Source of the DNA: Clostridia bacterium
GTDB taxonomy: Bacteria; Bacillota; Clostridia; Christensenellales; UBA1242
Direction: 5' to 3'
Length of the DNA: 64,000 bases
NCBI GenBank assembly: GCA_900767835.1
Contig: CAAGAO010000025.1
Coordinates: forward strand, 1-64,000
The position numbers were made by a program, and so were the translations under genes. The notes beneath the pieces were generated by a model. The model had not been told where the DNA came from. It did no database searches and saw only the letters and a program-made list of their open reading frames with translations. Within the stretch, counting starts at the first letter, position 1. Each line of letters begins with the position of its first letter. Shown here in pieces: positions 29,433-39,073 of the stretch.

Positions 29433-30550
29433 TAAATTGTATTGAATATACTTTAAAAAATTTTAACAGAGAAAGAACTTTAGCAAAAATTTTACAAGTA
29501 TGTGAAGTAAAAAATGTAAAGATTTTTGATGATACATACAGTTTTCAAGTTAATAAAAAAAACAAAAAAAAAGTAAATAAGATATTAGATAAATTTGATA
29601 TTAAGGTGCTAAATACTAAATACAAAGGAGTGATTCCTTTTTTAAATAACACAATTTTTAGAATAGGCATTATCATTCCAATAGTTTTATTTTTGATTTT
29701 TCTATGTGTTAGCAATGCCTTTGTTTTTGATTATAAAGTTTTTGGTAATGAATTAGTTTCTTACGAAGAAATAGAAAATGTATTAACAAATCAAGACATA
29801 ACTGGCATAACAAAAAAATCTAACATAGACACAACAAAACTAACAAATGCTCTGCAAGAAATAGACAAGGTAAGTTTAGTAAGTGTTGTAATTAAAGGCA
29901 ACACACTTATAATTAATATAAAAGAAAAGGTGTACAATTCAGAGTATGAAGATAAAGGGGAGTTTGTTCCGCTAGTAAGCGGTTTTAATGGTATTGTTAC
30001 AGAAATAAGTTTAATTCAAGGTACACCTCTTGTTAAAGTTGGACAAACAGTAAAAGTAGGGCAAAAATTAGTTGCTCCATATGTGACCGATACACAAGGA
30101 CAAATATTATCAGTAAGACCAATGGCAGATATTAAAGCAGATGTGTTTTTAACGACAATAACACAAGTGCCAGACACTTTAAATAAAATGATAGATACAG
30201 GAAATACAATAAAGAATAAAACAATATCACTTTTCAACATAGATATTTTTTCAAGATGTAACACAAACACCTTTAAATGTTATAGAAAAGAAGAAAAAAC
30301 AATCAGTATGTCAAACAATATAATTCTGCCAATTAAAATAAAAGAAACTGTATTTTATGAACAAACCGAACAAATAATAGAAGACTATTACAACTCCAAC
30401 AAAGACGAAATTTTGCAAGATTGCCAGCAAAAAACTAGACAATTAGTAGAGAGTTGTGAGATAATAAAAGAAGAATACAAAACTATAACCAAAGTTGCAA
30501 ATATAAATCAAATTAGTTATACTGTAGTTGTTAACAAATCTATATGCTAG
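29429..30550 (+). CDS. yqfD: Sporulation stage IV protein YqfD
   Basis: A 373-residue membrane protein. A cytosolic N-terminal part (about 1-70) is followed by one strong helix (about 75-97) and an extracytoplasmic region with YKVFGNELVSYEEI and a C-terminal beta-rich domain, matching YqfD. Mother-cell expressed in spore formers. In most Firmicutes phoH follows; here ybeY comes directly, so phoH is missing from the locus. Confidence 0.9.
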   Translation: MINCIEYTLKNFNRERTLAKILQVCEVKNVKIFDDTYSFQVNKKNKKKVNKILDKFDIKVLNTKYKGVIPFLNNTIFRIGIIIPIVLFLIFLCVSNAFVFDYKVFGNELVSYEEIENVLTNQDITGITKKSNIDTTKLTNALQEIDKVSLVSVVIKGNTLIINIKEKVYNSEYEDKGEFVPLVSGFNGIVTEISLIQGTPLVKVGQTVKVGQKLVAPYVTDTQGQILSVRPMADIKADVFLTTITQVPDTLNKMIDTGNTIKNKTISLFNIDIFSRCNTNTFKCYRKEEKTISMSNNIILPIKIKETVFYEQTEQIIEDYYNSNKDEILQDCQQKTRQLVESCEIIKEEYKTITKVANINQISYTVVVNKSIC

Positions 30551-30591
30551 TTAATCTTTTAAATTTTGTATTCACAAATAAAGGATAAAAA

Positions 30592-31050
30592 ATGATTATT
30601 AACTTTAATGACTTTACAAACGAAGAAATGAAGAACATACAAAAAGTTTATTCTGTAGCAGAAAAAGAACTTTTGCTTTCTAAAGAAATGGAAGTAAACC
30701 TAGTCATTGTATCTCCAGAAACTATAAAAGAAATGAACAATGAATATAGGCAGGTTGATAGAGTAACAGATGTATTGTCGTTTCCAATGCTAGATAATAT
30801 TGACGATTTAAACAAGGAGTGTGATGCTATTTTGGGAGAAGTTAACATTGGCGATATATACATTTGTCGTGAAAGAGCAACTGAGCAAGCGATTGAGTAT
30901 AAGCATAGTTTAAAACGCGAAATATGTTTTCTAGCATTGCATGGGTTGTTACATCTTTTGGGGTATGATCATATAAAAAAAGAAGACGAGCAAGTTATGT
31001 TTCAACTCCAAGATAAAATTTTGCAGATGGCGAAAATTACAAGAGATTAG
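30592..31050 (+). CDS. ybeY: Endoribonuclease YbeY
   Basis: A zinc-dependent RNase in 16S rRNA maturation and ribosome quality control. The 152 residues include the histidine signature LHGLLHLLGYDHIKKED (about 119-135) and the strand RVTDVLSFPM. AAAGGA precedes ATG 30592. It sits between yqfD and era without the usual dgkA and cdd genes. Confidence 0.95.
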   Translation: MIINFNDFTNEEMKNIQKVYSVAEKELLLSKEMEVNLVIVSPETIKEMNNEYRQVDRVTDVLSFPMLDNIDDLNKECDAILGEVNIGDIYICRERATEQAIEYKHSLKREICFLALHGLLHLLGYDHIKKEDEQVMFQLQDKILQMAKITRD

Positions 31051-31191
31051 TTTTTATTATAAAGTATTATTTTAACATTAATTTTTAATCAATCTAAGTC
31101 ATTTTGATTTATTAAAAACTATACAATTATTATTAATTATCATTTTTTATTAAATTATTGCTAAAGCAATAACTATCAAAAGGAGTATATG

Positions 31192-32094
31192 ATGACATAC
31201 AAAAGCGGATATGTAAGTTTAGTGGGAAAAGCAAACGCGGGCAAAAGCACCCTAATTAATGCATTAATTGGTGAAAAGGTTGCCATTGTTTCTCCTAAGC
31301 CACAAACTACAAGAAATAATATTATGGGCATTTTAACAAAGGATAATTATCAACTTGTCTTTGTTGACACCCCGGGCATTCATACATCAAAAAATGCATT
31401 AGATAAATATATGATGAAAAATGTTCGTTCGGCAATAGGCGGAAGTGATATAGTCGTTTATTTATTAGACGGAAGCAAAAAGCTTTTAGATGACGAAATA
31501 AAATACATTGAAAACTTAACAAATAAAGAAAATCCAGTAATAGTGGCTATCACAAAAGTAGATATTTTAAAATATGAAAAAGTATATCCAATACTTGCAA
31601 GACTTTCGGAAATTAAAGGAATAAAAGAAATTGTACCATTATCGTCTTTAAAAAAACGCAACTTAGACGTCTTGGAAAATGCAATATTAAAACTATTGCC
31701 AGAAAGTGAAACAAAAAACTTTTTATTCAATGAAGATGAGTACACCGACAAATCTGTCCGCTTTTTAGTAGCAGAAATAATTAGAGAAAAAGCATTATAC
31801 TTGTATGATGAAGAAATACCTCATGGCTTAGCCATAGAAGTTGTAAAATTTGATGAAGAAGAAAGTATAGCAAATATTGACATAGATATAATATGCGAAC
31901 GAGATAGCCATAAGGCAATTATCATAGGCAAAAAAGGCTATAAATTAAAAGAACTGGGCGAGCAGTCAAGAAAAGCCATAGAAGAACTTTTGCAAAAAAA
32001 AGTTATGCTTAAACTATTTGTAAAAACTAAAAAGAATTGGCGAAATAATCAAAACGAATTAAATGATTTTGGTTATAACGAAAATATTGACTGA
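31192..32094 (+). CDS. era: GTPase Era
   Basis: A 16S rRNA-binding GTPase for 30S assembly, about 300 residues. The G1 motif reads GKANAGKST instead of the common GRPNVGKST; DTPGIH (G3) and ITKVD (G4) follow. The C-terminal KH domain has AIIIGKKGYKLKELGEQSR. Two adjacent ATG codons exist (31189, 31192); the second gives the better 6-nt spacing from AAGGAG. Confidence 0.95.
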   Translation: MTYKSGYVSLVGKANAGKSTLINALIGEKVAIVSPKPQTTRNNIMGILTKDNYQLVFVDTPGIHTSKNALDKYMMKNVRSAIGGSDIVVYLLDGSKKLLDDEIKYIENLTNKENPVIVAITKVDILKYEKVYPILARLSEIKGIKEIVPLSSLKKRNLDVLENAILKLLPESETKNFLFNEDEYTDKSVRFLVAEIIREKALYLYDEEIPHGLAIEVVKFDEEESIANIDIDIICERDSHKAIIIGKKGYKLKELGEQSRKAIEELLQKKVMLKLFVKTKKNWRNNQNELNDFGYNENID

Positions 32095-32291
32095 TAACTA
32101 AATTTATTAACATATGCAAGTATGAACAAATGCATCAATATTTAATAAATTTGCTTATTAAGGTTACTTTTAATGTATTTTTTACTAAATTAATTGATTG
32201 GTTAAAATAACAAGTTTTAATGCTTGTTTAAATTTACAAAACAGCAAAAATAAAAAATTTTTAATAAAAGTTAAAAATTGTTTTCATTTTT

Positions 32292-32321
32292 TTGAAAAAA
32301 TGCATACAATAAATATATGAT
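32292..32321 (+). promoter_or_regulatory. Possible promoter of yqzL-recO
   Basis: TTGAAA (32292-32297), 18 bp, TATGAT (32316-32321). Embedded is TGCATACAATA, also present in the spacer of the hrcA promoter (3998-4007). The rest of the era-yqzL gap (32095-32346) is plain AT-rich DNA. Confidence 0.45.
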
Positions 32322-32346
32322 AAAATTACAAGGGAGGTAATTAATT

Positions 32347-32511
32347 ATGAACGAAAAATTTTCTTGCAAAGCATCAAGGTTGTCTTGGGAACTTTTTAAA
32401 CGCACAGGTAAAATTAATTATTATCTTTTGTATAAAAATATAGAATTGTCACCAAATCCAACAAAGGCTGATTTTATTGATGACGAAAAAGATAACGGAA
32501 TGGAAAGATAG
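32347..32511 (+). CDS. yqzL: YqzL-like small protein
   Basis: A 54-residue protein. The segment LSWELFKRTGKINYYLLYK matches the short Firmicutes YqzL family, which lies between era and recO in Bacillus exactly as here. A strong GGGAGGT ribosome site lies 8 nt before ATG 32347. The function of YqzL is unknown. The C-terminal part is acidic and variable. Confidence 0.82.
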   Translation: MNEKFSCKASRLSWELFKRTGKINYYLLYKNIELSPNPTKADFIDDEKDNGMER

Positions 32512-32546
32512 TTTTTTTGTTTATATAATAATTGGAGCATACCAAC

Positions 32547-33254
32547 TTGGAAACAAAAGTAAAAGCAATAGTCATAGATAGTAGAGATTATAAAGAAAAA
32601 GATATGTTAGTCACCTTGTTTACACTAGAAGAAGGTATAATTACGGTGACTTTTAAAGGTGTTAAAAACACAAATGCAAAATTAAAAAGCGCCAAGGAAT
32701 TATTTTCTTTTGGCGATTTTATATATGTGAAAGGTAAAACAAATGTGGTAATATCAGCCGATATTATCAATTCATTTTATGATATAACTAAAAATTTGAA
32801 TAATTTTTATACCGCTTGTAATATATTAAAGATTATAAAAACAGTTTTGCCACAAGGAGAGATAAGTTCTAGCCTTTTTGTAGACACTTTAAAAGCACTA
32901 AATTTGCTATCAGAAAATAAAATAGATAGTTTATATGTTATAAATAAGTATTTGATACGAATTTTTGAAGGCTTTGGTTATAGATTTAACTTAAACAAAT
33001 GCTCAACTTGTGGTTGTGAGTTTATTTCACACCGTTTTATGAACCTAAGATATGGCGATATAACTTGCTATAATTGTAGAGTAGGCGAAGTGGAAGAAAT
33101 TTCCCCAGCAACTTATCAAGCATTAAGAATATTATCTCAAACTGATTATTCTTCATTGTCAACATTAAAACTATCAAAAAATATCTTGCAAGACACATTT
33201 GCTATTTTACATAAGAATTATATGTTTCGATTTAATCAAAAATTAGACATGTAA
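32547..33254 (+). CDS. recO: DNA repair protein RecO
   Basis: A recombination mediator acting with RecF and RecR. The OB-fold N terminus (KVKAIVIDSRDYKEKDMLVTLFT) and a C-terminal zinc finger (CSTCGC near residue 156, CYNC near 177) mark the family; about 235 residues is normal. The start is taken as TTG 32547, 9 nt after GGAG; the in-frame TTG at 32532 lacks a site and overlaps it. Confidence 0.92.
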   Translation: METKVKAIVIDSRDYKEKDMLVTLFTLEEGIITVTFKGVKNTNAKLKSAKELFSFGDFIYVKGKTNVVISADIINSFYDITKNLNNFYTACNILKIIKTVLPQGEISSSLFVDTLKALNLLSENKIDSLYVINKYLIRIFEGFGYRFNLNKCSTCGCEFISHRFMNLRYGDITCYNCRVGEVEEISPATYQALRILSQTDYSSLSTLKLSKNILQDTFAILHKNYMFRFNQKLDM

Positions 33255-33381
33255 TTAAAATGTCGACCTGCTTTAGCATATTAAGAAATAAATAATTTAA
33301 ATTAATGACTAACAAAAATGACCGATGTTATGTCCTCAAATTTAAACGATTCGCAAACCTTCGCTCACACAACTAACACTA

Positions 33382-33447
33382 AAGTCACTCACAAACCTTT
33401 GCTCTTCTGTCAGGGGAGCAAAGGTTTGTGAGTGACTTGATTTTTTT
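33382..33447 (+). repeat. Giant 23-bp perfect hairpin with T tail
   Basis: The arms 33382-33404 and 33416-33438 are perfect complements around an 11-nt loop, and a T run follows (33441-33447), as in a terminator. It lies about 130 bp after recO. The left arm recurs at 22089-22114, and the loop region resembles the GGGGAG hairpins at 20348-20516. Confidence 0.85.
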
Positions 33448-33489
33448 GTGATTAAATCAAAAGTTTGTTGCTTTAAAAATAAATATTCA

Positions 33490-33846
33490 ACCTATTTCTT
33501 CGAAGATACCGCTTCGCAAGAGAGTTCGCACTGCGAACGAAAGAAACATCATTATACTAAATATACGCACTTCGAAGAGTTAAATTCGCTAGGAGAGAAC
33601 CGACCACGAATGAGTGAAATTATATAATAAACCTATTTCTCCGAAGGACAACTTCGCAAGAGAGTTCGCACTGCGAACGAATGTAGTGAGTGAGCATGTT
33701 TGGTGCGAAAGAAAAAAATTACACTCGTCAAGACGAAATTTTGCGTTAGCAAAATGAGTCCCAAAAGAGTGATAATTTTTTCAGTGCCCGTTAAAACGAA
33801 ATTTTGCGTTAGCAAAATGAGTTCCAATAGGGCAACAATTTTTTCT
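33490..33846 (-). repeat. Mosaic of intergenic palindromic repeats, inverted relative to 3585-3905
   Basis: Read on the minus strand from 33846, modules R2 (33846 to 33782) and R1 (33782 to 33712) follow the stop of the minus-strand gene, then two near-identical units with the core CTTCGCAAGAGAGTTCGCACTGCGAACGA (quoted in two parts: CTTCGCAAGAGAG and TTCGCACTGCGAACGA; at about 33502-33541 and 33644-33681), with a variant unit between. R1 and R2 are close copies of those at 3585-3654 and 3824-3885. Apparent reading frames here come from the repeats. Confidence 0.8.
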
Positions 33847-34108
33847 ATCTTATAATTACAAACACAATTACCAAAACTAATGCAACGGTGTAGCCAATAT
33901 ACCACCATACATTGCGTTTTGTTCTTACATAAAAGAAAGCGGAAATTGCGGTTATAGTGTATGCTATGCTTTCGCCAATTGTTCTAAGTGCAGAAATAAA
34001 TGAACCGTCACCAGAAAAAATCTTTTGTAAAACTAAAACAATAGCAACCAAACACAAACCAATGAATGCAATGCAATCAATTACTTTGCCAAAATTATTT
34101 TTTGCCAT
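33845..34108 (-). CDS. Small three-helix membrane protein, unknown
   Basis: An 87-residue protein with hydrophobic helices at about 9-28, 42-60 and 68-86 and few charges between. No family recognised. The ATG is preceded by a good GGAGAT site on the minus strand, which supports it being real. It is divergent from the GLUG-like gene at 34250, and its 3' end abuts the repeat mosaic. Confidence 0.7.
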   Translation of the reverse strand: MAKNNFGKVIDCIAFIGLCLVAIVLVLQKIFSGDGSFISALRTIGESIAYTITAISAFFYVRTKRNVWWYIGYTVALVLVIVFVIIR

Positions 34109-34193
34109 AATATTATCTCCTTAATACACTAATATAATATAGTTTGTAGGCAAATAATGTCAACTTTTTTGTAAAAATTACCCAGTTTGTGTA

Positions 34194-34222
34194 TTGACAT
34201 CACAAATTAACTATTGTATAAT
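34194..34222 (+). promoter_or_regulatory. Consensus sigma-A promoter of the second GLUG-like gene
   Basis: A perfect TTGACA (34194-34199), 17 bp and a perfect TATAAT (34217-34222): likely strong constitutive transcription. Confidence 0.88.
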
Positions 34223-34249
34223 TGAAACGATATTAATTAAGAGGTGAGT

Positions 34250-37069
34250 ATGAAAAAGTTTTTAATGTATGTGATAATTGTTATAACTTGCTTATTCTTA
34301 GGTTTTACAATTTACTATTTAACTCAAAACAATGAAAACATTTATATGACAATTTCCAAAGAAGAAACTATTTATAAAAACAAGGGTGAGTCAATTTTGT
34401 TAGACGACTTACTTACTTGGACAAAACCATACAAAACAACTACCATCGCAATTTCTTCAGCAGATGAAAATGTTGTAATGTATGATGAAAACACAAAAAG
34501 ATTTGATTGCTTAAGTGGTGGTTTTAGTTCAATAACTATTACTCCATCTAATGACAAATTTGGTCCTTTTGTATTTGATATCCATGTTGGTGATGGTACT
34601 ATGGCTAATCCTTACATAATTGATAGTGTTGAAGATTTAGCATTAATAGGCAATGATCCACAATTAAGATTTAACTTAACAAATAGTTATATCTTAACAA
34701 AAGATATTGATTTGCAATCATATAACAATGGAGTTTGGGCTCCACTTGGAGAATTGGTTGGCTCATTCAATGGTGACGGACATACTATTTATAACCTAAA
34801 TGTAACAACGGGTTCTTCCGCTGGTTTATTTGCAAGCATTGCAAGAACTGGTATGGTTGAAAATGTTAAATTCAGCAATGCAGTTATTAATGGTGCTTTT
34901 GATAATGTCGGTGTTGTTGCTGGTGTTAACAAAGGTACAGTTGGTAAAATTCAAGTTTTATCTGCTGATATTACAAACACATCTTTAACTGGTAACACAG
35001 GTGTCATTGTAGGCTCAAACGAATGGGACACAACTGCTGGTTTAGTTAATATGTGCTCTGCAACTGCAGTTATTACCGCAAACGGTAATGTAGGTGGCTT
35101 GGTTGGTTATAACAAATCAAGCATTGTGTTAAACTCATATGCCGTTGTTAATAAATTTACAACAAATAATACAACCGCTTTCTTTGGTGGTTTAGTTGGC
35201 GTTAATTCTTCAACATATAATGCAGAAGGAGAAGTTTATTACGCATCTGCAATTAAAAATAGTTATGTTGTTATCAACGCAGTTGAGGGCAATGCAAATA
35301 TTGGTGCTATCTTAGGCAAAAATGAAGAAGCAACTTATGCGGGTCAAATGTACTTTAATAAATACATTGGCTGTATATATGCTTTAAACACTGGTGTAAC
35401 AGCAAATAGTGTCGCAGTTGAAGATACAACAATTAAAGCGGAAGATAAAGCAAACTTTATTAATAAATCTAAAGAACAATTACTTGAAAAAGCAACATAT
35501 GCTGGTTATAATTTTGATACAGTATGGCAAATAAAAGATGCTGAAACTGCAAGTTTAAATTACAATGGTGCTTATGAAGTATATAACATTATTGCAGTTG
35601 GTAAGGAAATTACTCCAGATGTAACACCACTTATAGATTTCTTAAGAGGTCTTGTTGGTCATACTTCAGAAAACACAGCAACATATAAAGTAAATAAAGA
35701 CACAGTAATTGATTTAAACGGCGAATATTGGGAAACAATAGCACCAAGAGAATCTGAACCATTACTTGCATCTATTTATGTAGAAGATGGCTTTACTTGT
35801 GTAATTAAAAACTTTAAATTAAGAAACGCAAACTCAAGTTTCTTTGGTTATATTTCTGGTAACACATTAATTTCTGGTATTACTTTTGAAAATGTGACAG
35901 TTGAATCTTGCTCGGCTGAAAATTCCGCTATTGTTGCAACTGGTTTGTTAAAAGGTGCAACTTTAGATAAAATTACGATAAAAGATTATAAAGAAATTGA
36001 TACTCAAGCAAAAAATGCTGGTATAATTTGTGGTTTAAATAAAGGTACAATCAGTAATTGCTCAGTTATTTGTTCTGAACTTAAAGGATTTAAAGTAAGT
36101 CTTTCAGAAAACTTAACTAATGCTGGTGCTATCGTTGGTAATAACGATGGTTATGTAGATAATTGTAAAGTTGATATGGTGCAATTAAATGTTAATGTAA
36201 ACACCAAGAGAGATGGTAGTTTGAACTATGGCGGTATTGCTGGTATAAGTTCAAATACGATATCAAATTGTAAAGTTGTAGGTTTCTATAGTGAAACAAC
36301 AGCAACTGGTACAGTTTATGCTGGCGGTATAGTTGGTTATATGTCAACTACTGGTGCAAGTGTTGTAAACAAATCATATTCAATGGCTACATTAAAGGTT
36401 ATAGATTCTAACTCTAAAGCATATGTTGCTGGTATTGCAGGTTATGTTGCTGGAGGGGCAAACATTAAAGGTAGTTTCCATAGTGCTGGCGAATTATGGG
36501 CAAGCAATGTTGGTGGAATTGCTGGTATTAATGATGGTACAATTTATTCATCTTATGTTGGCGAATGTCAACTTAAAGGTTACAAAGTTGGTGGTTTAGC
36601 AACTTTAATCAATGGTAAAGTTACAGATTGCTATGTTTTAGCAGACATTACAACTCCTGGTAACAGTGGTAAACTTTGCGGAATTGCTTTCTATATTGGA
36701 CCTAATTGCTATGTTGAACATAACTTTAGTAATGCAACATTCTCTGGTAATGCAGAATACTTTGCAGAAACAACAGCAGAATTTAGAGCAAACAAATATG
36801 TTAGAGGACTTGCTGATTTGTTCGGTAAAGATAAATTTGGTAAATTTACAAATAATATTATTTTAGTTAACAACAATGCAAAAATTCAACCTTCTTCAGA
36901 GTTATTTAACAAAAAAACAGGTTGGATAGATTGTTCACTTGATCAATGTAACGGAACAACTGGTAACTATTCAGTATTCAAAGACAAAGCAGGTTTTGAT
37001 ACTAATGTTTGGAATTTTGATGTTGAAAGCGGATTCCCAACTTTAAAAGAAGTTGCTATTGCAGATTAA
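34250..37069 (+). CDS. Large GLUG-repeat surface protein
   Basis: A 939-residue protein predicted to be exported and anchored by one N-terminal helix (about 3-23). Most of its length is made of beta-helix-like GLUG repeats, for example VGGLVGYN, FFGGLVGVN, AGGIVGYM, VAGIAGYV and VGGIAGIN, separated by strands with Asn-Cys turns (SNCSV, DNCKV, SNCKV). It ends with W-NFDVESGFPTLK, shared in type with the protein at 623-2500. No LPXTG, SLH or choline-binding anchor is seen, so the helix is the likely anchor. GLUG repeats are linked to adhesion and surface layers. ATG 34250 follows GAGG; an in-frame GTG at 34244 overlaps the ribosome site. Its very strong promoter suggests abundant product. Confidence 0.85.
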   Translation: MKKFLMYVIIVITCLFLGFTIYYLTQNNENIYMTISKEETIYKNKGESILLDDLLTWTKPYKTTTIAISSADENVVMYDENTKRFDCLSGGFSSITITPSNDKFGPFVFDIHVGDGTMANPYIIDSVEDLALIGNDPQLRFNLTNSYILTKDIDLQSYNNGVWAPLGELVGSFNGDGHTIYNLNVTTGSSAGLFASIARTGMVENVKFSNAVINGAFDNVGVVAGVNKGTVGKIQVLSADITNTSLTGNTGVIVGSNEWDTTAGLVNMCSATAVITANGNVGGLVGYNKSSIVLNSYAVVNKFTTNNTTAFFGGLVGVNSSTYNAEGEVYYASAIKNSYVVINAVEGNANIGAILGKNEEATYAGQMYFNKYIGCIYALNTGVTANSVAVEDTTIKAEDKANFINKSKEQLLEKATYAGYNFDTVWQIKDAETASLNYNGAYEVYNIIAVGKEITPDVTPLIDFLRGLVGHTSENTATYKVNKDTVIDLNGEYWETIAPRESEPLLASIYVEDGFTCVIKNFKLRNANSSFFGYISGNTLISGITFENVTVESCSAENSAIVATGLLKGATLDKITIKDYKEIDTQAKNAGIICGLNKGTISNCSVICSELKGFKVSLSENLTNAGAIVGNNDGYVDNCKVDMVQLNVNVNTKRDGSLNYGGIAGISSNTISNCKVVGFYSETTATGTVYAGGIVGYMSTTGASVVNKSYSMATLKVIDSNSKAYVAGIAGYVAGGANIKGSFHSAGELWASNVGGIAGINDGTIYSSYVGECQLKGYKVGGLATLINGKVTDCYVLADITTPGNSGKLCGIAFYIGPNCYVEHNFSNATFSGNAEYFAETTAEFRANKYVRGLADLFGKDKFGKFTNNIILVNNNAKIQPSSELFNKKTGWIDCSLDQCNGTTGNYSVFKDKAGFDTNVWNFDVESGFPTLKEVAIAD

Positions 37070-37086
37070 TAATAGTTAAAAATTAA

Positions 37087-37128
37087 AAATAAGGTAAGTA
37101 TTTGATTTAAAGTACTACCTTATTTTTT
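37087..37128 (+). terminator. Terminator of the second GLUG-like gene
   Basis: AAATAAGGTAAGTA (37087-37100) pairs with TACTACCTTATTT (37113-37125) with one bulge, then T residues. The following stretch 37129-37539 is AT-rich with no recognised gene or element. Confidence 0.85.
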
Positions 37129-37539
37129 TGGTTCTTTGTCAACAATGGGGGGCAAAATATTTTAGTATTGTTTTAGTATTGTTGTGTGTCTCTTTAAAAG
37201 CCTAGACTTTTGGCGAAATTTTATTTATTAAAGTATTTTTTAATAGGTTGAAACCATATTAAAATTAATAATAATTTTTTTGCAAAAAAATAGAACAAAT
37301 GTTTGTATTTTTTTAAAAAGTATGTTAATATAATAAAAAGCGAAAAAAGAGTCGGCATATTGTTTAACGCAAATTATACTTTAACTCGTGATTCAATTAT
37401 GTGAGAAGTGTAGTAATATTGTTATATGTGTTTTAGTGTTCAATAGCTCAAAGTAAATTTTGATAGTTATAAAGAATAAATTTTATGCATAAAATGAATA
37501 ATATATGCCTATATTTTAACTAATGCTAAAAGGAAAGTT

Positions 37540-37845
37540 ATGAAAGATTATTTAATTTTTGCGATATTAATGTTTTTAATTAAAAATAGACATACAACTG
37601 CAAAAGATATAGCACAAAATTTTGAAATAAGTCCAAGAAGTGTTTATAGATATATAGATGCATTAAGTTTACTAGGAATGCCAATAATAACAAAACTAGG
37701 CAATGGTGGTGGTGTTGAATTAATTGGTGATGTATGTTTGGAAAATTTGCTTTTGTCAAAAATTGAAAAACAATCGTTATTTGAGTTTATGCAAAGGGCA
37801 GATTTACCAGAAAATATTAAAAACATCTTAAAAAAACTTATTTAG
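37540..37845 (+). CDS. Stand-alone HTH_11/DeoR-type DNA-binding protein
   Basis: A 101-residue protein. Residues about 5-65 form the winged helix found at the N terminus of WYL-type regulators (RHTTAKDIAQNFEISPRSVYRYIDALSLLGMPI). The WYL effector domain that normally brings such proteins to about 300 residues is absent; only a short helical C terminus follows. A ribosome site AAAGGAAAG precedes ATG 37540. It may be a complete small regulator or the remnant of a larger gene; no downstream coding remnant was seen. Confidence 0.72.
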   Translation: MKDYLIFAILMFLIKNRHTTAKDIAQNFEISPRSVYRYIDALSLLGMPIITKLGNGGGVELIGDVCLENLLLSKIEKQSLFEFMQRADLPENIKNILKKLI

Positions 37846-37930
37846 ATATTTTTACTTAATTGTTTTGTATAAATGTAAAAAACAATGTATCAAAAACTAT
37901 TTAAAATATTGATTTTATAAACGTCAAAAA

Positions 37931-39073
37931 TTAACTATATTGTCTTGCAATTTTTTTAATTACTTTAATAAAATTTTCACACTCCGTAAAAGTATTAAAA
38001 TAACTTAAAGAAATTCTAACTATACCTTGGTTAACAGTATTTAATTGTTTATGTTTTAGGCTGGCACAATGCAAACCACCTCTAACACAAATACCATATT
38101 TAGATGAAAGTTCGGTTGCAATATCATTACTGTCAATATTTGCAACATTAAATCCAATAACACCAAAGCAGGCATTGTTAGATAGTGTATATGTCTTAAT
38201 ATTTTCTATTTTAGATAGTTCAAAAAGCAGATAAGTAGACAAATCGTCTATTTTTTTATTGATTTTGTTAAAATTCTCTTGCACAAACTTTATTCCTTCA
38301 CCCAATGCTAAAATATTTGGAGTTGCAAGAGTTCCACTTTCTAAACACTCTGGATATTCACTCGGTTGATACACATCTAAAGACGCGGTGCCAGTCCCGC
38401 CAAAACGAATAGGTTTGACATTTGCTCTAACACCAAAGGCAAAGACTCCTATTCCTTGCGGAGCATACAAAGCCTTGTGTGGAGCAAGAGCGAGCATATC
38501 AATATGTTCGCGTTGCATATCAATTTTGATATGCCCAGCGCTTTGTGCACAGTCAACTAAAAATAGTATGCAATGTTTTAAACACAATTCGCCAATTTCC
38601 TTAATTAAAGCAGTATCGCCATTGACATTGCTTACATGATTAACCGCAACTAGATATGTGTTTGGTTTAATAAGTGGCGATATATCACTGGCTGTTAATG
38701 TTCCACGAATCTTTGGGGTCGCAATCGAAACCTCTACAAGTCCTTGTTTTTCTAGCTCAAAAATAGGGCGGGAAAGTGAATTATGAGCATCACATGATAA
38801 AATAATATGTCCGCCTTTAACAGCAGTTCCAAGAACACCTAAATTTAAAGCATCTGTGCAGTTTTGTGTAAATATTATGTGCTCAGGTTTGTCACTACCT
38901 AAAAAGTCGCATAATTGTTGCCTAACATTAAACACCTTTTCTCCAGCAAGCATACTCAAACTGTGCCCGCTTCGTCCGGGATTTGCCGAATATGTTGTCA
39001 TTCCATCTAAAAAAGCCTTAACAACTTCTTTTGGTTTTGTGTAGGTTGTAGCACTATTATCAAAATATATCAT
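37931..39073 (-). CDS. Cysteine desulfurase-family aminotransferase class V
   Basis: A 380-residue PLP enzyme. It shows the family start MIYFDNSATTYTKP, the PLP-binding His-Lys in LAPHKALYAPQGIG (about residue 196), and the active-site cysteine in GGLHCASLKHKQLNT (about 335). It belongs to the SufS/NifS-like subgroup of Clostridia whose members are often linked to DUF3343 proteins, and such a gene is divergent from it (39310). It likely mobilises sulfur or selenium from cysteine or selenocysteine; no SufU, IscU or selD is in view. Confidence 0.88.
   Translation of the reverse strand: MIYFDNSATTYTKPKEVVKAFLDGMTTYSANPGRSGHSLSMLAGEKVFNVRQQLCDFLGSDKPEHIIFTQNCTDALNLGVLGTAVKGGHIILSCDAHNSLSRPIFELEKQGLVEVSIATPKIRGTLTASDISPLIKPNTYLVAVNHVSNVNGDTALIKEIGELCLKHCILFLVDCAQSAGHIKIDMQREHIDMLALAPHKALYAPQGIGVFAFGVRANVKPIRFGGTGTASLDVYQPSEYPECLESGTLATPNILALGEGIKFVQENFNKINKKIDDLSTYLLFELSKIENIKTYTLSNNACFGVIGFNVANIDSNDIATELSSKYGICVRGGLHCASLKHKQLNTVNQGIVRISLSYFNTFTECENFIKVIKKIARQYS

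Noticed and set aside
33633..33908. Minus-strand open frame overlapping the small membrane protein
   Set aside because: It is made of repeat modules and overlaps the 3' end of a better supported gene.
37129..37539. Possible riboswitch or small RNA upstream of the HTH gene
   Set aside because: Only AT-rich sequence and short runs of similar pentamers; no recognised aptamer motif.
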